Below, one piece after another: positions 27,065-36,680 of a stretch of 64,000 nt of DNA (position 1 is its first letter; the number at the start of each line of letters is the position of its first letter). A model generated the notes under the pieces. It was given only the letters and a program-made list of their open reading frames with translations. It was not told the DNA's origin and did no database searches. A program made the position numbers and the translations under genes. Where the stretch lies: NCBI GenBank assembly GCA_014896235.1, contig JADBKU010000032.1, positions 1 to 64,000 of the forward strand. Direction: 5' to 3'. The DNA comes from a bacterium. GTDB taxonomy: Bacteria > Desulfobacterota > Binatia > Binatales > Binataceae.

Positions 27065-27181
27065 TTATCCTTGGCGCTGCTTGTGGCGCGCGTTGGTCGG
27101 GCAGAGAATCCGCACGACGCCCTGCCGCCGCACCACTTTGCAATTCTTGCAAATCTTTTTGACCGACGCCCTGACTTTCAT
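27065..27181 (-). CDS. rpmJ: 50S ribosomal protein L36 (zinc-binding form)
   Basis: A 38-residue frame starts [15 protein letters not shown] and ends ARHKQRQG. Cys11, Cys14, Cys27 and His33 form the zinc ribbon of the C+ type of L36. It lies between infA and rpsM, its usual place. It is too short for most length cut-offs but is certain from sequence and order. Confidence 0.97.
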   Translation of the reverse strand: MKVRASVKKICKNCKVVRRQGVVRILCPTNARHKQRQG

Positions 27182-27208
27182 TCTCGCCACCAGCCCTCTC
27201 GCGCCCGC

Positions 27209-27427
27209 CTACCGCATCCGGTACGTAATGCGGCCGCGGCTCAAATCGTACGGCGACAATTCAACCGTCACTTTGTCGCCAGGAAGTATCTTGATGTAAT
27301 GCATCCGCATCTTGCCCGAGATATGCGCCAGCACCCGATGTCCGTTGTCGAGCGAAACCCTGAACACCGCATTGGGCAACGCCTCGAGCACCGTGCCCGT
27401 CACTTCGATCGCGTCACCCTTGGACAT
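27209..27427 (-). CDS. infA: translation initiation factor IF-1
   Basis: From the ATG at 27427 the product is 72 residues, the standard length, and forms one OB fold ([19 protein letters not shown] start). GAG seven bases before this ATG supports it over the TTG at 27433. It binds the A site of the 30S subunit during initiation. Its first codons overlap the end of map by 14 bases, so the two are coupled. Confidence 0.97.
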   Translation of the reverse strand: MSKGDAIEVTGTVLEALPNAVFRVSLDNGHRVLAHISGKMRMHYIKILPGDKVTVELSPYDLSRGRITYRMR

Positions 27428-28193
27428 GATCAAGCTCGCTTAAAATCTCAGGGCCGGCGGCGGTAATCGCAATCGAGTGTTCGAAATGAGCCGACAGCTT
27501 GCGGTCTGCGGTCACCGCCGTCCAGCCGTCGTCCATGATTTCCAATTCCGCCGTGCCCTCGTTCACCATTGGTTCGATCGCCAGCACCATCCCCTCCTGC
27601 AGCCGCGGATTCGGCATCCCGGCCCGGAAGTAGTTCGGCACCTGCGGGTCCTCGTGCAGCTTGCGGCCGATTCCGTGTCCTGCGAAATCCGTCACCACCG
27701 AAAAACCAGCATCCTCGGCAAGCCGCTGCACCGCGCGCCCGATATCGCTAATCCTGTTGCCCACGCGCGCCTGCTCGATCGCCGCATACAGCGCGTCGCG
27801 CGTGACTCGCATCAATCGCTCCGCCTGCGGCGAGACCTTGCCGATCGCCACCGTGCGCGCCGCGTCGCCGTAATAACCCTTGTAAACGACGCCAAAATCG
27901 AGCCCGACAATATCGCCCGGCTTCAATTTCCGTCCGGCCTTCGGAATGCCGTGCACGATCTCCTCGTTGATCGAGACGCACAAGCTGTGACGGTACTCGA
28001 CATCATGCGGCCGATAGCCCTTGAACGCCGGACGAGCGCCCTTTTTCAACGTCAATTCCTCGGCCAACCGATCCAGCTCAAGCGTCGATACGCCCGGACG
28101 CGCCGCCGCCGCCACTTCCGCCAGCACTTCGGCCACGATTCGGCTCGCCTGGCGCATCACGGCGATTTCCTCGGAGTTCTTGAGCGTAATCAA
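27414..28193 (-). CDS. map: methionine aminopeptidase type I
   Basis: The 259-residue enzyme removes the initiator Met from new proteins. All five metal ligands are present: Asp99, Asp110, His173, Glu207 and Glu238. The start is TTG at 28193, supported by AAGGCG upstream and by alignment of the first residues with the family. It lies between adk and infA, as in many spc operons. Confidence 0.96.
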   Translation of the reverse strand: MITLKNSEEIAVMRQASRIVAEVLAEVAAAARPGVSTLELDRLAEELTLKKGARPAFKGYRPHDVEYRHSLCVSINEEIVHGIPKAGRKLKPGDIVGLDFGVVYKGYYGDAARTVAIGKVSPQAERLMRVTRDALYAAIEQARVGNRISDIGRAVQRLAEDAGFSVVTDFAGHGIGRKLHEDPQVPNYFRAGMPNPRLQEGMVLAIEPMVNEGTAELEIMDDGWTAVTADRKLSAHFEHSIAITAAGPEILSELDHVQG

Positions 28194-28201
28194 GCTTCGC
28201 C

Positions 28202-28861
28202 TTAAGCCGCTGCGTCATTCACGCCGAGCGCGCGCAGGATCCGCCGCTCGATTTCCTCGGTCGCGCCCATGCCATCGATCTCGGACAACAAACCCAGCCG
28301 CCCGTAATGCTCCAGCAGCGGCCGCGTCGATTCAGCATAAACCTTCAGGCGCATCCGCACTGTCTCCTCGGCGTCGTCCTCGCGCTGATAGAGTTCGCCA
28401 TGGCACTCGTTGCAAACGCCGACATTGCGCGGCGGATCATAAATCAGATGATACATCGCGCCGCAATTCCGGCACGTCCGCCGCCCCGAAATGCGCTTGA
28501 CGATCTCGGCGTCCGGCACGATCAACGCCACCACCCGGTCAAGTTTCTCGCCGCGATTTTCCAGCATCCGCGCCAGCGTCTCGGCCTGCGCCACATTGCG
28601 CGGAAACCCGTCAAGAATAAAACCGCCCGCCGCGTCCGGTTGATTCAACCGTTCCTCAATCAACTTCAACACGAGTTCGTCAGGCACCAAGGCGCCTTTG
28701 TCCATATAACGCCGGGCTTCGACTCCCAACGGAGTGCGGTTCTTCACCGCCGCGCGCAACAGATCGCCGCTCGCCACTTGCGGCGCGTGCAGCTTCGACT
28801 CAAGCATCCGCGCCTGCGTTCCCTTGCCCGCCCCCGGCGGACCCAACAGCACCAATCGCAC
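28202..28861 (-). CDS. adk: adenylate kinase (zinc-type lid)
   Basis: The 219-residue enzyme interconverts ATP plus AMP and two ADP. The P-loop GPPGAGKGT lies at 8-16. The long lid carries Cys130, 133, 150 and 153, a structural zinc site found in Gram-positive and some other adenylate kinases. The start is GTG with GGAGG upstream. It follows secY by 21 bases. Confidence 0.97.
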   Translation of the reverse strand: MRLVLLGPPGAGKGTQARMLESKLHAPQVASGDLLRAAVKNRTPLGVEARRYMDKGALVPDELVLKLIEERLNQPDAAGGFILDGFPRNVAQAETLARMLENRGEKLDRVVALIVPDAEIVKRISGRRTCRNCGAMYHLIYDPPRNVGVCNECHGELYQREDDAEETVRMRLKVYAESTRPLLEHYGRLGLLSEIDGMGATEEIERRILRALGVNDAAA

Positions 28862-28882
28862 GCTTCGCCTCCGCGCTGCGCG

Positions 28883-30181
28883 TCACCGTCCGCGTCCGCC
28901 GCCGCGCCGCATGAAACTTTCATAATTGCGGGTCAGCAGATGCGTTTCAATTTGGGCGACTGTATCCAGCGCCACGCCCACCACGATCAGCAGCGCCGTG
29001 CCGCCGAAGTAAAACGGCACATGGAAATGCTGCGTCAGAATCGTCGGCAACACGCACACGGCGCTTACATAAATCGCGCCGCCCAGCGTGATTCGCGACA
29101 GCACCCGATCGATATAGTCGGCCGTGAACCGCCCCGGCCTGATCCCGGGAATAAATCCGCCATACTTCTTCAGATTGTCGGCGACGTCGACGGGATTGAA
29201 GGTAACCGCCGTATAGAAGTAGCAGAAGAAGACGATCAGGGCGACGTAAACAACATTATACACGATGCTGACCGGCGAAACATAGGCCGACAGCCACTTC
29301 AACGAAGGAACGAAAGTCGCCAAGGTCGCCGGAAACATCAGCACCGACGACGCGAAAATCGGCGGGATGACGCCCGAGGTATTCACCTTCAGCGGCAGAT
29401 GCGAGCTTTGGCCGCCATAGATTCTTCGGCCGACCACCCGCCGCGCATATTGAATTGGAATCCGGCGCTGGCCGCTCTCGACATAGACAATAATTCCGGT
29501 CACGCCGATCGCGACAAACAAGATGAAGATCAGCGTGAAGATGCTCATCTCGCCTTCACGCACGAATTGCGCCGTGGTGCTGATCGCGCTGGGCAGCCGC
29601 GCGACGATTCCGGCCATGATGATCAGCGAGATGCCATTGCCGACGCCGCGCTCGGTGATTTGCTCGCCCACCCACATCACGAAGATCGTGCCCGCGGTCA
29701 GCGTAATCACCGTCATCGCCAAAAACGCGATCCCCGGATTATAAACGAAACGTCCGCCATTCGGCGCGGAGGCGTGCTCCAGCCCGAACGCCATCATCCC
29801 GCCCTGCACCAGCGCCAAGCCCACCGTGCCGTAGCGGGTGTACTGGCTGATCTTGCGGCGGCCGGCTTCGCCCTCTTTGTACAGTTCGTCCAGATAGGGC
29901 CAGCCGATCTTGAGCAGGTCGAGAATGATCGCGACCGAGATATACGGCATTATGCCGAGCGCGAAGACCGAAAAATGCTGCAAGCCGCCGCCCGAGAACA
30001 GATTGACCATCCCGAACAGCGTGCTCGACGCCTGATCGAAAAACGCCGACAGCGCCTGGCCGTCGATTCCGGGCGTCGGCACCGCCACGCCAATCCGGTA
30101 GATCATCAGCATCCCGGCGGTGAACAACAGCCGCCGGCGCAATTCCGGAATGTGCGAGGCGTTTGAGAATCCTTCGAGCAT
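28883..30181 (-). CDS. secY: protein translocase subunit SecY
   Basis: The 432-residue inner-membrane protein has ten membrane segments and the SecY landmarks: GIDGQALSAFF plug region near 40-50 and GFIPGIRPGR loop near 330-340. It forms the protein-conducting channel with SecE, which is encoded at 55.5 kb in the same superlocus, and SecG. It follows rplO by 11 bases. Confidence 0.98.
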   Translation of the reverse strand: MLEGFSNASHIPELRRRLLFTAGMLMIYRIGVAVPTPGIDGQALSAFFDQASSTLFGMVNLFSGGGLQHFSVFALGIMPYISVAIILDLLKIGWPYLDELYKEGEAGRRKISQYTRYGTVGLALVQGGMMAFGLEHASAPNGGRFVYNPGIAFLAMTVITLTAGTIFVMWVGEQITERGVGNGISLIIMAGIVARLPSAISTTAQFVREGEMSIFTLIFILFVAIGVTGIIVYVESGQRRIPIQYARRVVGRRIYGGQSSHLPLKVNTSGVIPPIFASSVLMFPATLATFVPSLKWLSAYVSPVSIVYNVVYVALIVFFCYFYTAVTFNPVDVADNLKKYGGFIPGIRPGRFTADYIDRVLSRITLGGAIYVSAVCVLPTILTQHFHVPFYFGGTALLIVVGVALDTVAQIETHLLTRNYESFMRRGGGRGR

Positions 30182-30192
30182 CGCGCTCCGCG

Positions 30193-30651
30193 TCAGCCCT
30201 CGATCAGTTCGGCGCTGCCGCCGGCGGCGGTAATCTTTTCGCGCGCTCCGGCCGAAAAGGCGTGCGCTTTGACCACCAGCCGAGCCTTTAGTTCGCCCGC
30301 TCCCAAAATCTTGATTTTTTTGCCCGCGGGCGCGAGTCCCCGATCCGCTAGCACCGCCGGATCGATCGTCTCGCCTGCGGCGAATCCGCCGAACCGGCCG
30401 ATATTGACTTCGGCGAAGCGCTCGCGCGCCGCCTCGTTCGCCTGCAAGCGGCGAAAGCCGCGCTTCGGCACGCGCCGAATCAGCGGCATCTGGCCGCCCT
30501 CGTAACCGGGCGGAGTGTTGCCTCCCGAACGCGAGCCGCGGCCTTTGTGGCCCCGGCCGGCGGTCTTGCCGTTGCCCGAGCCGATTCCCCGTCCGACGCG
30601 GCGTTTGCGGCGGGTCGAACCCGGCGCCGGCTTCAGTTCATTGAGCTTCAT
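30193..30651 (-). CDS. rplO: 50S ribosomal protein L15
   Basis: The 152-residue product begins MKLNELKPAPGSTRRKRR and has the glycine/arginine-rich N-terminal extension (GSGNGKTAGRGHKG) that threads into 23S rRNA, then the globular L18e-type domain. Normal length. It lies between rpmD and secY as usual. Confidence 0.97.
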   Translation of the reverse strand: MKLNELKPAPGSTRRKRRVGRGIGSGNGKTAGRGHKGRGSRSGGNTPPGYEGGQMPLIRRVPKRGFRRLQANEAARERFAEVNIGRFGGFAAGETIDPAVLADRGLAPAGKKIKILGAGELKARLVVKAHAFSAGAREKITAAGGSAELIEG

Positions 30652-30661
30652 ATCCGCCCGC

Positions 30662-30844
30662 CTAATCCTTGATTTCAGCCACCAGATGCGACACGCGGCG
30701 CACCATCCCGCGCACTTCCGGCGTCGCCTTCAGCACGCGCGAACTACCGACCTTGCCGAGCCCCAGACCCTTGAGCGTTTCGCGCACCCGCCGGGTCGTG
30801 CCAATCGGGCTGCGCACCAGTTTGACCTGTATCGTTTCGGCCAT
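30662..30844 (-). CDS. rpmD: 50S ribosomal protein L30
   Basis: From the ATG at 30844 the product is 60 residues, the standard size ([17 protein letters not shown] start). The frame is open further up to 30916, but that part overlaps rpsE and is not conserved. It lies between rpsE and rplO, its standard position. Confidence 0.96.
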   Translation of the reverse strand: MAETIQVKLVRSPIGTTRRVRETLKGLGLGKVGSSRVLKATPEVRGMVRRVSHLVAEIKD

Positions 30845-30872
30845 CGCGATTCTCGCCTCAATCCGTTCCGCG

Positions 30873-31373
30873 TCAAGCCGCCGGCGGCGCCGCGACCGCG
30901 CGCAAACGCGCAACATCGCCGGGACTGCGCAACTCGGTCAGCGCCTCGAGCGTCGCCTTGACCAGATTATGCGGATTCGACGAGCCCAGCCGCTTGGTCA
31001 GGATATTGCGAATCCCGGCCAGTTCGACCACCGCGCGCACGCCGCCCGCCGCGATCACTCCCGTCCCTTCGGCCGCCGGCTTCAAAATAACCTTGCCCGC
31101 GCCAAAATGCCCGAGCACCTGATGCGGAATCGTGCCCTCGTTGAGCGGCACCCGAATCAGGCTTTTTTTCGCCCGCTCGACGCCCTTGCGAATCGCTTCG
31201 GGCACTTCGTTGGCCTTGCCCAGCCCGAATCCGACCAGTCCGTGCCCGTCGCCCGCCACCACCAGCGCGCTGAAACTGAAGCGCCGGCCGCCCTTGACGA
31301 CCTTGGCCACGCGGTTGATGTGAACCACTTTCTCTTTGATATCCAACCCTTGCGGGTCAATCCGATTCGCCAC
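30873..31373 (-). CDS. rpsE: 30S ribosomal protein S5
   Basis: The 166-residue product has the double-stranded RNA-binding domain ([20 protein letters not shown]) and the C-terminal S5 domain. It acts in decoding accuracy and 30S assembly. The start is GTG with AGGA eight bases upstream. The [17 protein letters not shown] region, where spectinomycin-resistance changes map, looks wild-type. Confidence 0.97.
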   Translation of the reverse strand: MANRIDPQGLDIKEKVVHINRVAKVVKGGRRFSFSALVVAGDGHGLVGFGLGKANEVPEAIRKGVERAKKSLIRVPLNEGTIPHQVLGHFGAGKVILKPAAEGTGVIAAGGVRAVVELAGIRNILTKRLGSSNPHNLVKATLEALTELRSPGDVARLRAVAAPPAA

Positions 31374-31403
31374 GGCGTTATTCCTGCCTATGCTTTGCCG
31401 ATG

Positions 31404-31760
31404 CTAGAATTTAAGGCCCGCTTCCCGCGCCGCTTCGGCCAGCGCCTTGACGCGGCCGTGATAGAGAAACCCGTTGCGGTCGAAAATCACTTCGCCGATG
31501 CCACGCTCGCGGCAGCGGCTCGCGATCGCCTGGCCAACCGCCTTTGCCGCGCCCATCCCACGGCGGCTCGTCAGGTCGGCGCCAATTTCCTTAAGCGTGG
31601 TCGACGCCGACGCCAGCGTCCGTCCGCTTTCGTCGGAAATCACCTGAACATAAATGTGATGCAGCGAGCGGAAGACCGACAACCGCGGCCGCTGATCCGT
31701 GCCGCGCACCTTGCGTCTCACGCGCCCCTGGCGCAGTTTGCGCTTTTCTGCCCGATCCAT
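31404..31760 (-). CDS. rplR: 50S ribosomal protein L18
   Basis: The 118-residue product binds 5S rRNA through its basic N-terminus ([14 protein letters not shown]) and the conserved RPRLSVFRS segment. Normal length and position between rplF and rpsE. Confidence 0.97.
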   Translation of the reverse strand: MDRAEKRKLRQGRVRRKVRGTDQRPRLSVFRSLHHIYVQVISDESGRTLASASTTLKEIGADLTSRRGMGAAKAVGQAIASRCRERGIGEVIFDRNGFLYHGRVKALAEAAREAGLKF

Positions 31761-31779
31761 GATCCTTCCGTTCCGCCGC

Positions 31780-32328
31780 CTAGCGGCCGCCGCCCGCCGC
31801 AGCCTTGCCGGCCTTGCGATGGATGGTTTCGGTCGCGTACTTGATTCCCTTGCCCTTGTACGGCTCCGGCGGCCTGAGTCCGCGGATTTCCGCCGCCACC
31901 GAACCCAGCAATTGCCGGTCGGCGCTTTCCAGCGTCAGGATTACCTGCCGCTCGACCTTGGCGGTCACGCCCGGCGGCAACTGATAAACGATCGGATGCG
32001 AAAAGCCGAGCGCGAGATTGATCTGATTGCCCTTCACGTCGGCGCGATAGCCGACGCCGTTGATCTCCAACACCCGTGTGAAACCCTTGCTCACGCCTTC
32101 GGCCATGTTCGCGACCAGCTTGCGCATCAGGCCGTGCAGCGCCCGCTCTTCGGCGGCGTCGCCCGGGCGCTTGACGGCGATCTTGCCGTCCGCGATCTCG
32201 AGCGTGAAGCCCGGATGCACCCGCGCTTCGAGCTTGCCCTTGGGCCCTTCGAGCCGAATCATGCCGTCGGCGAGCGTCGCCTTGACGCCCTTGTCCAGCA
32301 CCACCGGCAGCCTTCCTATTCGCGACAT
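31780..32328 (-). CDS. rplF: 50S ribosomal protein L6
   Basis: The 182-residue product has the two related L6 domains and the C-terminal [11 protein letters not shown] signature near 157-167. It sits near the sarcin-ricin loop and factor-binding site. It starts 4 bases after the rpsH stop, so translation is coupled. Confidence 0.97.
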   Translation of the reverse strand: MSRIGRLPVVLDKGVKATLADGMIRLEGPKGKLEARVHPGFTLEIADGKIAVKRPGDAAEERALHGLMRKLVANMAEGVSKGFTRVLEINGVGYRADVKGNQINLALGFSHPIVYQLPPGVTAKVERQVILTLESADRQLLGSVAAEIRGLRPPEPYKGKGIKYATETIHRKAGKAAAGGGR

Positions 32329-32332
32329 CGCC

Positions 32333-32731
32333 CTACCAAACCCTCAACAGGATTTCGCCGCCGACGTTGCGCCGGCGCGCTTCGCGATCGGTCATCACGC
32401 CCTGCGGCGTCGATACGATATGCATGCCCATCGCGCCCGCCGCCTTCGGCATCGTTTTCGCGCCGGCGTAACGCCGCAGACTCGGCCGACTCACGCGCTG
32501 CAAGCCGCGAATCACCGGCTCGCGCGCGGCCGAATAACGCAGGCCAAGCAGCAGCTTTTTCTGATACCCCTCCCCGGCAAGCTCGACGCCGGCGAGAAAG
32601 CCCTCCGCCAGCAGCACGCGGCAAATCGCTTCGCGCAGGCGCGAATGAGGCACTTCGACCTGGTTGTACCGCGCATGCATCGCGTTGCGAATCCGGGTCA
32701 GCAATTCGGCGATCGGATCAGTCTGCGACAT
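32333..32731 (-). CDS. rpsH: 30S ribosomal protein S8
   Basis: The 132-residue product starts with MSQTDPIAELLTRIRNA and carries the conserved C-terminal signature (STPQGVMTDREARRRNVGGE). It binds the central domain of 16S rRNA. In many bacteria it represses the spc operon by binding near rplE. Normal length. Confidence 0.97.
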   Translation of the reverse strand: MSQTDPIAELLTRIRNAMHARYNQVEVPHSRLREAICRVLLAEGFLAGVELAGEGYQKKLLLGLRYSAAREPVIRGLQRVSRPSLRRYAGAKTMPKAAGAMGMHIVSTPQGVMTDREARRRNVGGEILLRVW

Positions 32732-32749
32732 CTCTTTCCGTCCCCCGCC

Positions 32750-32935
32750 CTACCAGCTCGCCTTGACCACGCCCGGCAGCGCGCCTTTGAGGGCGTTCTT
32801 GCGCAGGCACAACCGGCACATCTTGAACCGCCGGAAAAAGGCGCGCGCCCGTCCGCACAGCGGACAGCGATTGTAGCGGCGCACCTTGAATTTTGGCGCG
32901 CGGGTCGCTTTGACTCGCAGACACGTCTTGGCCAT
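32750..32935 (-). CDS. rpsN: 30S ribosomal protein S14, short zinc-binding type
   Basis: The 61-residue product is the short, zinc-type S14 with Cys24, 27, 40 and 43. The longer Cys-free form is absent here. It lies between rplE and rpsH, the standard spc position. Confidence 0.97.
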   Translation of the reverse strand: MAKTCLRVKATRAPKFKVRRYNRCPLCGRARAFFRRFKMCRLCLRKNALKGALPGVVKASW

Positions 32936-32947
32936 CGTGATTCGTTC

Positions 32948-33667
32948 CTATTCCGCTTCCGCCCGCGGCGCGCCTTCGCGCTCGCCGCTCGCGCCCCGAA
33001 ACGGCATCCCGAGCGCGCGCAGCAGCGTCAGTCCCTCGAAGTCGCTCGCCGCCGTGGTCCCGATCGACACGGTCATTCCTTTGACCTTTTCGATCTTGTC
33101 GAGATTGAGCTCGGGGAAAATCGTATGCTCGCGCAGGCCGAGCGAATAATTGCCGCGCCCGTCGAACGCCTTCTCGCTCACGCCGCGAAAGTCGCGCACC
33201 CGCGGCAGGGCGACGTTCACCATCCGGTCGAAGAACTCCCACATCCGATCGCGCCGCAGCGTCACCATCACGCCGATCGGCATCCCCTCGCGCAGCTTGA
33301 AATTCGAAATCGCCTTGCGCGCCCGCGTCACCACCGGCTTTTGTCCGGCGATCTGCTGCAACTCGTCGGCCGCCGCGTCGAGAATCTTGACGTTCTCGCG
33401 CGCCTCGCCCAGCGCCATGTTGATTACGATCTTGTCGAGCCGCGGCGCGCGCATTTTGTTTGTTATCTTCAGCTCCCGCATCAGCGCCGGCAGAATCTCG
33501 CGCTCGTACTTCAGGCGCAGGCGCGCCGGAAGCTTCGGCTCGGGCTCCGCAGGCGCTTGCGGCGCCGCCTGCGCGGCTGATTCCTGCGCGGCTGATTCCT
33601 GCGCGGCCTTGGCGGCGCGCTCGCGCCTGGCCTTGCCCGCTTTTTCGATTTTCTGCTCGTCCGCCAT
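32948..33667 (-). CDS. rplE: 50S ribosomal protein L5 with extended repeat-bearing N-terminus
   Basis: From the ATG at 33667 the product has 239 residues, against about 180 in most bacteria. The conserved part begins near residue 46 ([16 protein letters not shown]). The first 45 residues are Ala/Glu/Gln-rich and contain a tandem QESAA repeat encoded by a 15-base DNA repeat. L5 binds 5S rRNA and contacts P-site tRNA. The ATG overlaps the rplX stop by one base (TGATG). A TTG three bases upstream is an alternative. Confidence 0.96.
   Translation of the reverse strand: MADEQKIEKAGKARRERAAKAAQESAAQESAAQAAPQAPAEPEPKLPARLRLKYEREILPALMRELKITNKMRAPRLDKIVINMALGEARENVKILDAAADELQQIAGQKPVVTRARKAISNFKLREGMPIGVMVTLRRDRMWEFFDRMVNVALPRVRDFRGVSEKAFDGRGNYSLGLREHTIFPELNLDKIEKVKGMTVSIGTTAASDFEGLTLLRALGMPFRGASGEREGAPRAEAE
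33568..33607. repeat. 15-base tandem repeat, about 2.7 copies, inside rplE
   Basis: The unit cctgcgcggctgatt occurs at 33568-33582 and 33583-33597 with a partial third copy. It keeps the frame and encodes repeated Gln-Glu-Ser-Ala-Ala in the L5 extension. Copy number may vary between strains. Confidence 0.85.
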
Positions 33668-34002
33668 CAATCGTTACCCAGCGCCTCGCCGCATCGCCGG
33701 CAAATCCGCGCGCGCGCGCCGTCGTCGGCGCGCTTGACCCCGATGCGCACGGGGGCGTTGCAGCGATCGCAGAAATACATCACGTTGCTGATCCTGAGCG
33801 GCGCTTCCTTGTCCACGATTCCGCCCGGACTCTGCGGACCGCGCGGCTTCGAGTGGCGCTTGACCATGTTGAGCCGCTCGACCACCAGCCGCCCTTCCTT
33901 GGGCAGCACCCGCAGCACCTTGCCGGTCTTGCCGCGGTCGCGCCCCTTGATCACCATCACGGTGTCGTTCTTGCGGATCTTGATCTTCGCCGGCGCCGCC
34001 AT
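33667..34002 (-). CDS. rplX: 50S ribosomal protein L24
   Basis: From the ATG at 34002 the product has 111 residues. It has the KOW motif in the first 40 residues ([19 protein letters not shown]) and two CxxC pairs (Cys78/81, Cys101/104), a zinc-ribbon-like pattern seen in many bacterial L24 proteins. It starts 23S rRNA assembly. The ATG overlaps the rplN stop by one base. Confidence 0.97.
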   Translation of the reverse strand: MAAPAKIKIRKNDTVMVIKGRDRGKTGKVLRVLPKEGRLVVERLNMVKRHSKPRGPQSPGGIVDKEAPLRISNVMYFCDRCNAPVRIGVKRADDGARARICRRCGEALGND

Positions 34003-34370
34003 CACAGAACCTCCGGCGCGAGCGAAATAATCTTGAGGAAGCGTTTGGCGCGCAGCTCGCGCGCGACCGGCCCGAAAATGCGCGTGCCGACCGGTTCGCC
34101 CTGGTTGTCCAGCAGCACCGCCGAATTGTCGTCGAAGCGGATATAGCTGCCGTCCTCGCGGCTCACTTCCTTGTGCGTGCGGACGATCACCGCCTTGCTC
34201 ACGTCGCCCTTTTTCACCTTCGCGTTGGGGATCGCCTCTTTCACCGCGACCACAATCACGTCGCCCACCGACGCATAGCGCCGGCGCGAGCCGCCCAACA
34301 CCTTGATACACATCACTTTGCGCGCGCCGGAATTGTCGGCGACGCTCAATACCGTCTGCGTCTGCACCAT
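34002..34370 (-). CDS. rplN: 50S ribosomal protein L14
   Basis: The 122-residue product has the very conserved start [19 protein letters not shown] and the [13 protein letters not shown] segment. Standard length. It forms a bridge to the 30S subunit and the binding site for the silencing factor RsfS. Confidence 0.98.
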   Translation of the reverse strand: MVQTQTVLSVADNSGARKVMCIKVLGGSRRRYASVGDVIVVAVKEAIPNAKVKKGDVSKAVIVRTHKEVSREDGSYIRFDDNSAVLLDNQGEPVGTRIFGPVARELRAKRFLKIISLAPEVL

Positions 34371-34385
34371 GGCGAATCCGTCCCC

Positions 34386-34640
34386 CTACCGCGCCGCCTG
34401 CTGCAGGACTTTGCTCACCCGCCAGCGCTTATGCCGCGACAGCGGGCGCGACTCGATAATCATCACCCGGTCGCCCTCATGGCATTGCGAGTGCTCGTCG
34501 TGCGCCATGTAGCGCTTGCGCTGGGTCAGGCGCTTGCCGTACAGCGGATGCTGCACCAAGCGCTCGACCTGCACCACCACCGTCTTGGTCATGCGGGCGG
34601 AAACCACCGTTCCTTCGCGCCGCTTAATCCGCTGCCGCAT
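34386..34640 (-). CDS. rpsQ: 30S ribosomal protein S17
   Basis: From the ATG at 34640 the product has 84 residues and forms one OB fold (REGTVVSARMTKTVVV). AAGGGAG just upstream decides this start; the frame is open to 34685 but that part overlaps rpmC. The first 17 bases overlap the end of rpmC. Confidence 0.96.
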   Translation of the reverse strand: MRQRIKRREGTVVSARMTKTVVVQVERLVQHPLYGKRLTQRKRYMAHDEHSQCHEGDRVMIIESRPLSRHKRWRVSKVLQQAAR

Positions 34641-34854
34641 CGCCGCTCCCTTGCGCCGCCCCGGCGCCGGCCGTCTTTTCTCCAATCAGCGTCAGAATCC
34701 GCGCCAGCTCGCGCCGCGCCTTGCGATAATTCGCCGGATTATCGAGCTGATTGGTTCTGAGCTTGAGCCGCAGCCGGAAAATCTCCTCGCGCGTCTCGCG
34801 TTCCTTGATCCGGAGATCGGCGGGACTCATCTGCCTGAGTTCGCTAAGCTCCAA
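34624..34854 (-). CDS. rpmC: 50S ribosomal protein L29
   Basis: The 76-residue product has the two long L29 helices ([20 protein letters not shown], then [16 protein letters not shown]) and a short Gly/Ala tail. The TTG at 34854 is chosen because GGGAGG precedes it and the first residues align with the family; an ATG lies at 34830. It overlaps both rplP and rpsQ. Confidence 0.95.
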   Translation of the reverse strand: MELSELRQMSPADLRIKERETREEIFRLRLKLRTNQLDNPANYRKARRELARILTLIGEKTAGAGAAQGSGDAAAD

Positions 34855-35269
34855 GGCCCTGCGCCTCCCGTTCCACGACGATCGTTTTGACCGGCAGCTT
34901 GTGCGACGCCAGCCGCATCGCTTCCAGCGCGGTCGCCCGATCGACGCCTTCCATCTCGAACAAAATCCGTCCCGGCCGCACCACCGCCGTCCAGCCCTCG
35001 GGCGAGCCCTTGCCTTTGCCCATCCGGGTTTCAGCCGGCTTCTTGGTAAACGGCTTGTCCGGAAAAACCCGGATCCAGACCCGGCCGCCGCGCTTGATAT
35101 GGCGCGTCAGCGCGATTCGCGCCGCTTCGAGCGCGCGCGTATCGATCCGGCAGGTTTCGGTGCTCTTCAGCCCGTAATCGCCGAACGCAAGAGTAAGTCC
35201 GCGCGATTCGGCGCCGCGCACGCGGCCTTTCTGAATCTTGCGGTATTTGACTTTTTTTGGCGACAGCAT
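34844..35269 (-). CDS. rplP: 50S ribosomal protein L16
   Basis: The 141-residue product starts [19 protein letters not shown] and has the [19 protein letters not shown] segment near the A site. Standard length. It binds near the elbow of A-site tRNA. Confidence 0.97.
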   Translation of the reverse strand: MLSPKKVKYRKIQKGRVRGAESRGLTLAFGDYGLKSTETCRIDTRALEAARIALTRHIKRGGRVWIRVFPDKPFTKKPAETRMGKGKGSPEGWTAVVRPGRILFEMEGVDRATALEAMRLASHKLPVKTIVVEREAQGLGA

Positions 35270-35307
35270 CGCTCGCTACCCGTCAACTCCCTGGTTCAGC
35301 CGCTTCG

Positions 35308-35985
35308 TCATCCCTGCTGCGCCGCGGCACCAGCGCGCTTGGCCGCCTCTTCCTGGCGAGTCAGGATTTCGCCGCGGAAAATCCACGCCTTGACCCCGAT
35401 CACGCCGTAAGTCGTGCGCGCCTCGGCAAAGCCGTAGGCGACGTCGGCGCGCAGCGTGTGCAGCGGCACGCGCCCTTCGCGATACCACTCCGAGCGCGCG
35501 ATTTCAGCGCCGCCCAGCCGTCCCGCGACGTGCACTTTCACGCCCAGCGCGCCCATCCGCATCGCGCGCAGCACCGCCTCTTTCATCGCGCGGCGAAAGG
35601 CCACGCGCCGTTCGAGCTGCAGCGCGATATTCTCGGCCACCAGCTGCGGATCGAGGTCGGGCCGGCGCACCTCGTGAATATTGATGAAGGCTTCCTTGCC
35701 CTTCATCATTTTCTGGATATCGGCCTTGAGGCGTTCGATCTCCGCGCCTTTTTTGCCGATCACGATGCCGGGCCGCGCGGTGAAGATATTGAGCTTGGCC
35801 TTGTTGGCCATCCGCTCGATCTCGATGCGCGAAATTCCCGCATGGTAGAGCCGGCGCTTGATAAAATCGCGCAGCTTCAAATCTTCATGCAGCAGCGCGG
35901 CGTAATCGTGACTGGCGAACCATCTGGAGTCCCAGCTCTCGATTATGCCCAGGCGCAAGCCGCGCGGATGTGTCTTCTGGCCCAT
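35308..35985 (-). CDS. rpsC: 30S ribosomal protein S3
   Basis: The 225-residue product has the N-terminal KH domain with the GVIGKKG-type loop ([14 protein letters not shown]) and the C-terminal S3 domain. It lines the mRNA entry channel. Start [14 protein letters not shown] is standard. Normal length. Confidence 0.97.
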   Translation of the reverse strand: MGQKTHPRGLRLGIIESWDSRWFASHDYAALLHEDLKLRDFIKRRLYHAGISRIEIERMANKAKLNIFTARPGIVIGKKGAEIERLKADIQKMMKGKEAFINIHEVRRPDLDPQLVAENIALQLERRVAFRRAMKEAVLRAMRMGALGVKVHVAGRLGGAEIARSEWYREGRVPLHTLRADVAYGFAEARTTYGVIGVKAWIFRGEILTRQEEAAKRAGAAAQQG

Positions 35986-35993
35986 ACTCTGCC

Positions 35994-36332
35994 TCAGGAC
36001 TCCCGTTCGTCGACGACCACCGTGAGATGGCTGGTACGCTTCAGGATCGGCGTGGCGTGCATGTGCGCGCGCTGCATCGAGCGCTTCCAGGTCGGCCCGG
36101 TGTCGGCGACTGCGCTTTTCACGAACAACCGGTCTTCATCGACGTTCTGCTGATCGCGCGCATTGGCGATCGCCGCGAGCAGCGTCTTGGAGATAATCTT
36201 CGCGCCCTTCTTGGGCGTAAATTCCAGAATCGCCAGCGCCTGATCGACCTTTTTGCCGGCCACCAGCTCGCATACCAGCCTGAGTTTCTGCGGCGAAATC
36301 CGCACGAACCGGCTGCGCGCCACTGCTTCCAT
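35994..36332 (-). CDS. rplV: 50S ribosomal protein L22
   Basis: From the ATG at 36332 the product has 112 residues. It includes the long beta hairpin ([20 protein letters not shown]) that reaches into the exit tunnel. The frame is open to 36470, but that part overlaps rpsS and is not conserved. GAGGG lies upstream of the chosen ATG. No macrolide-resistance indel is obvious. Confidence 0.96.
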   Translation of the reverse strand: MEAVARSRFVRISPQKLRLVCELVAGKKVDQALAILEFTPKKGAKIISKTLLAAIANARDQQNVDEDRLFVKSAVADTGPTWKRSMQRAHMHATPILKRTSHLTVVVDERES

Positions 36333-36358
36333 CGCGAAACCCTCTTTCCTGTACCCGC

Positions 36359-36652
36359 TCAGGCGCTCTTCTGGCCGCGCACTTCGCCTTTGCGGTCGCC
36401 CGCATGGCCGTGGAAGGTGCGCGTCGGCGCGAATTCGCCGAGCTTGTGGCCGACCATGTTCTCCGTGCAATAGACCGGGATGAACTTGTGGCCGTTATGC
36501 ACCGCGAAGGTCAGGCCGATAAAATCCGGCGTGATCATCGAGCGGCGCGACCACGTGCGGATTATCCGCTTGTCTCCAGCCGCATTCGCCGCGTCCACTT
36601 TTTTCTGCAGATGGCCGTCGACGAACGGACCTTTTTTAAGCGACCTCGCCAT
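36359..36652 (-). CDS. rpsS: 30S ribosomal protein S19
   Basis: The 97-residue product begins [15 protein letters not shown] and has the [18 protein letters not shown] signature. It sits in the 30S head near the A site and interacts with S13. Standard length. Confidence 0.98.
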   Translation of the reverse strand: MARSLKKGPFVDGHLQKKVDAANAAGDKRIIRTWSRRSMITPDFIGLTFAVHNGHKFIPVYCTENMVGHKLGEFAPTRTFHGHAGDRKGEVRGQKSA

Positions 36653-36680
36653 TTCGATTCCCGAATCCTCCCGCCCTCAA

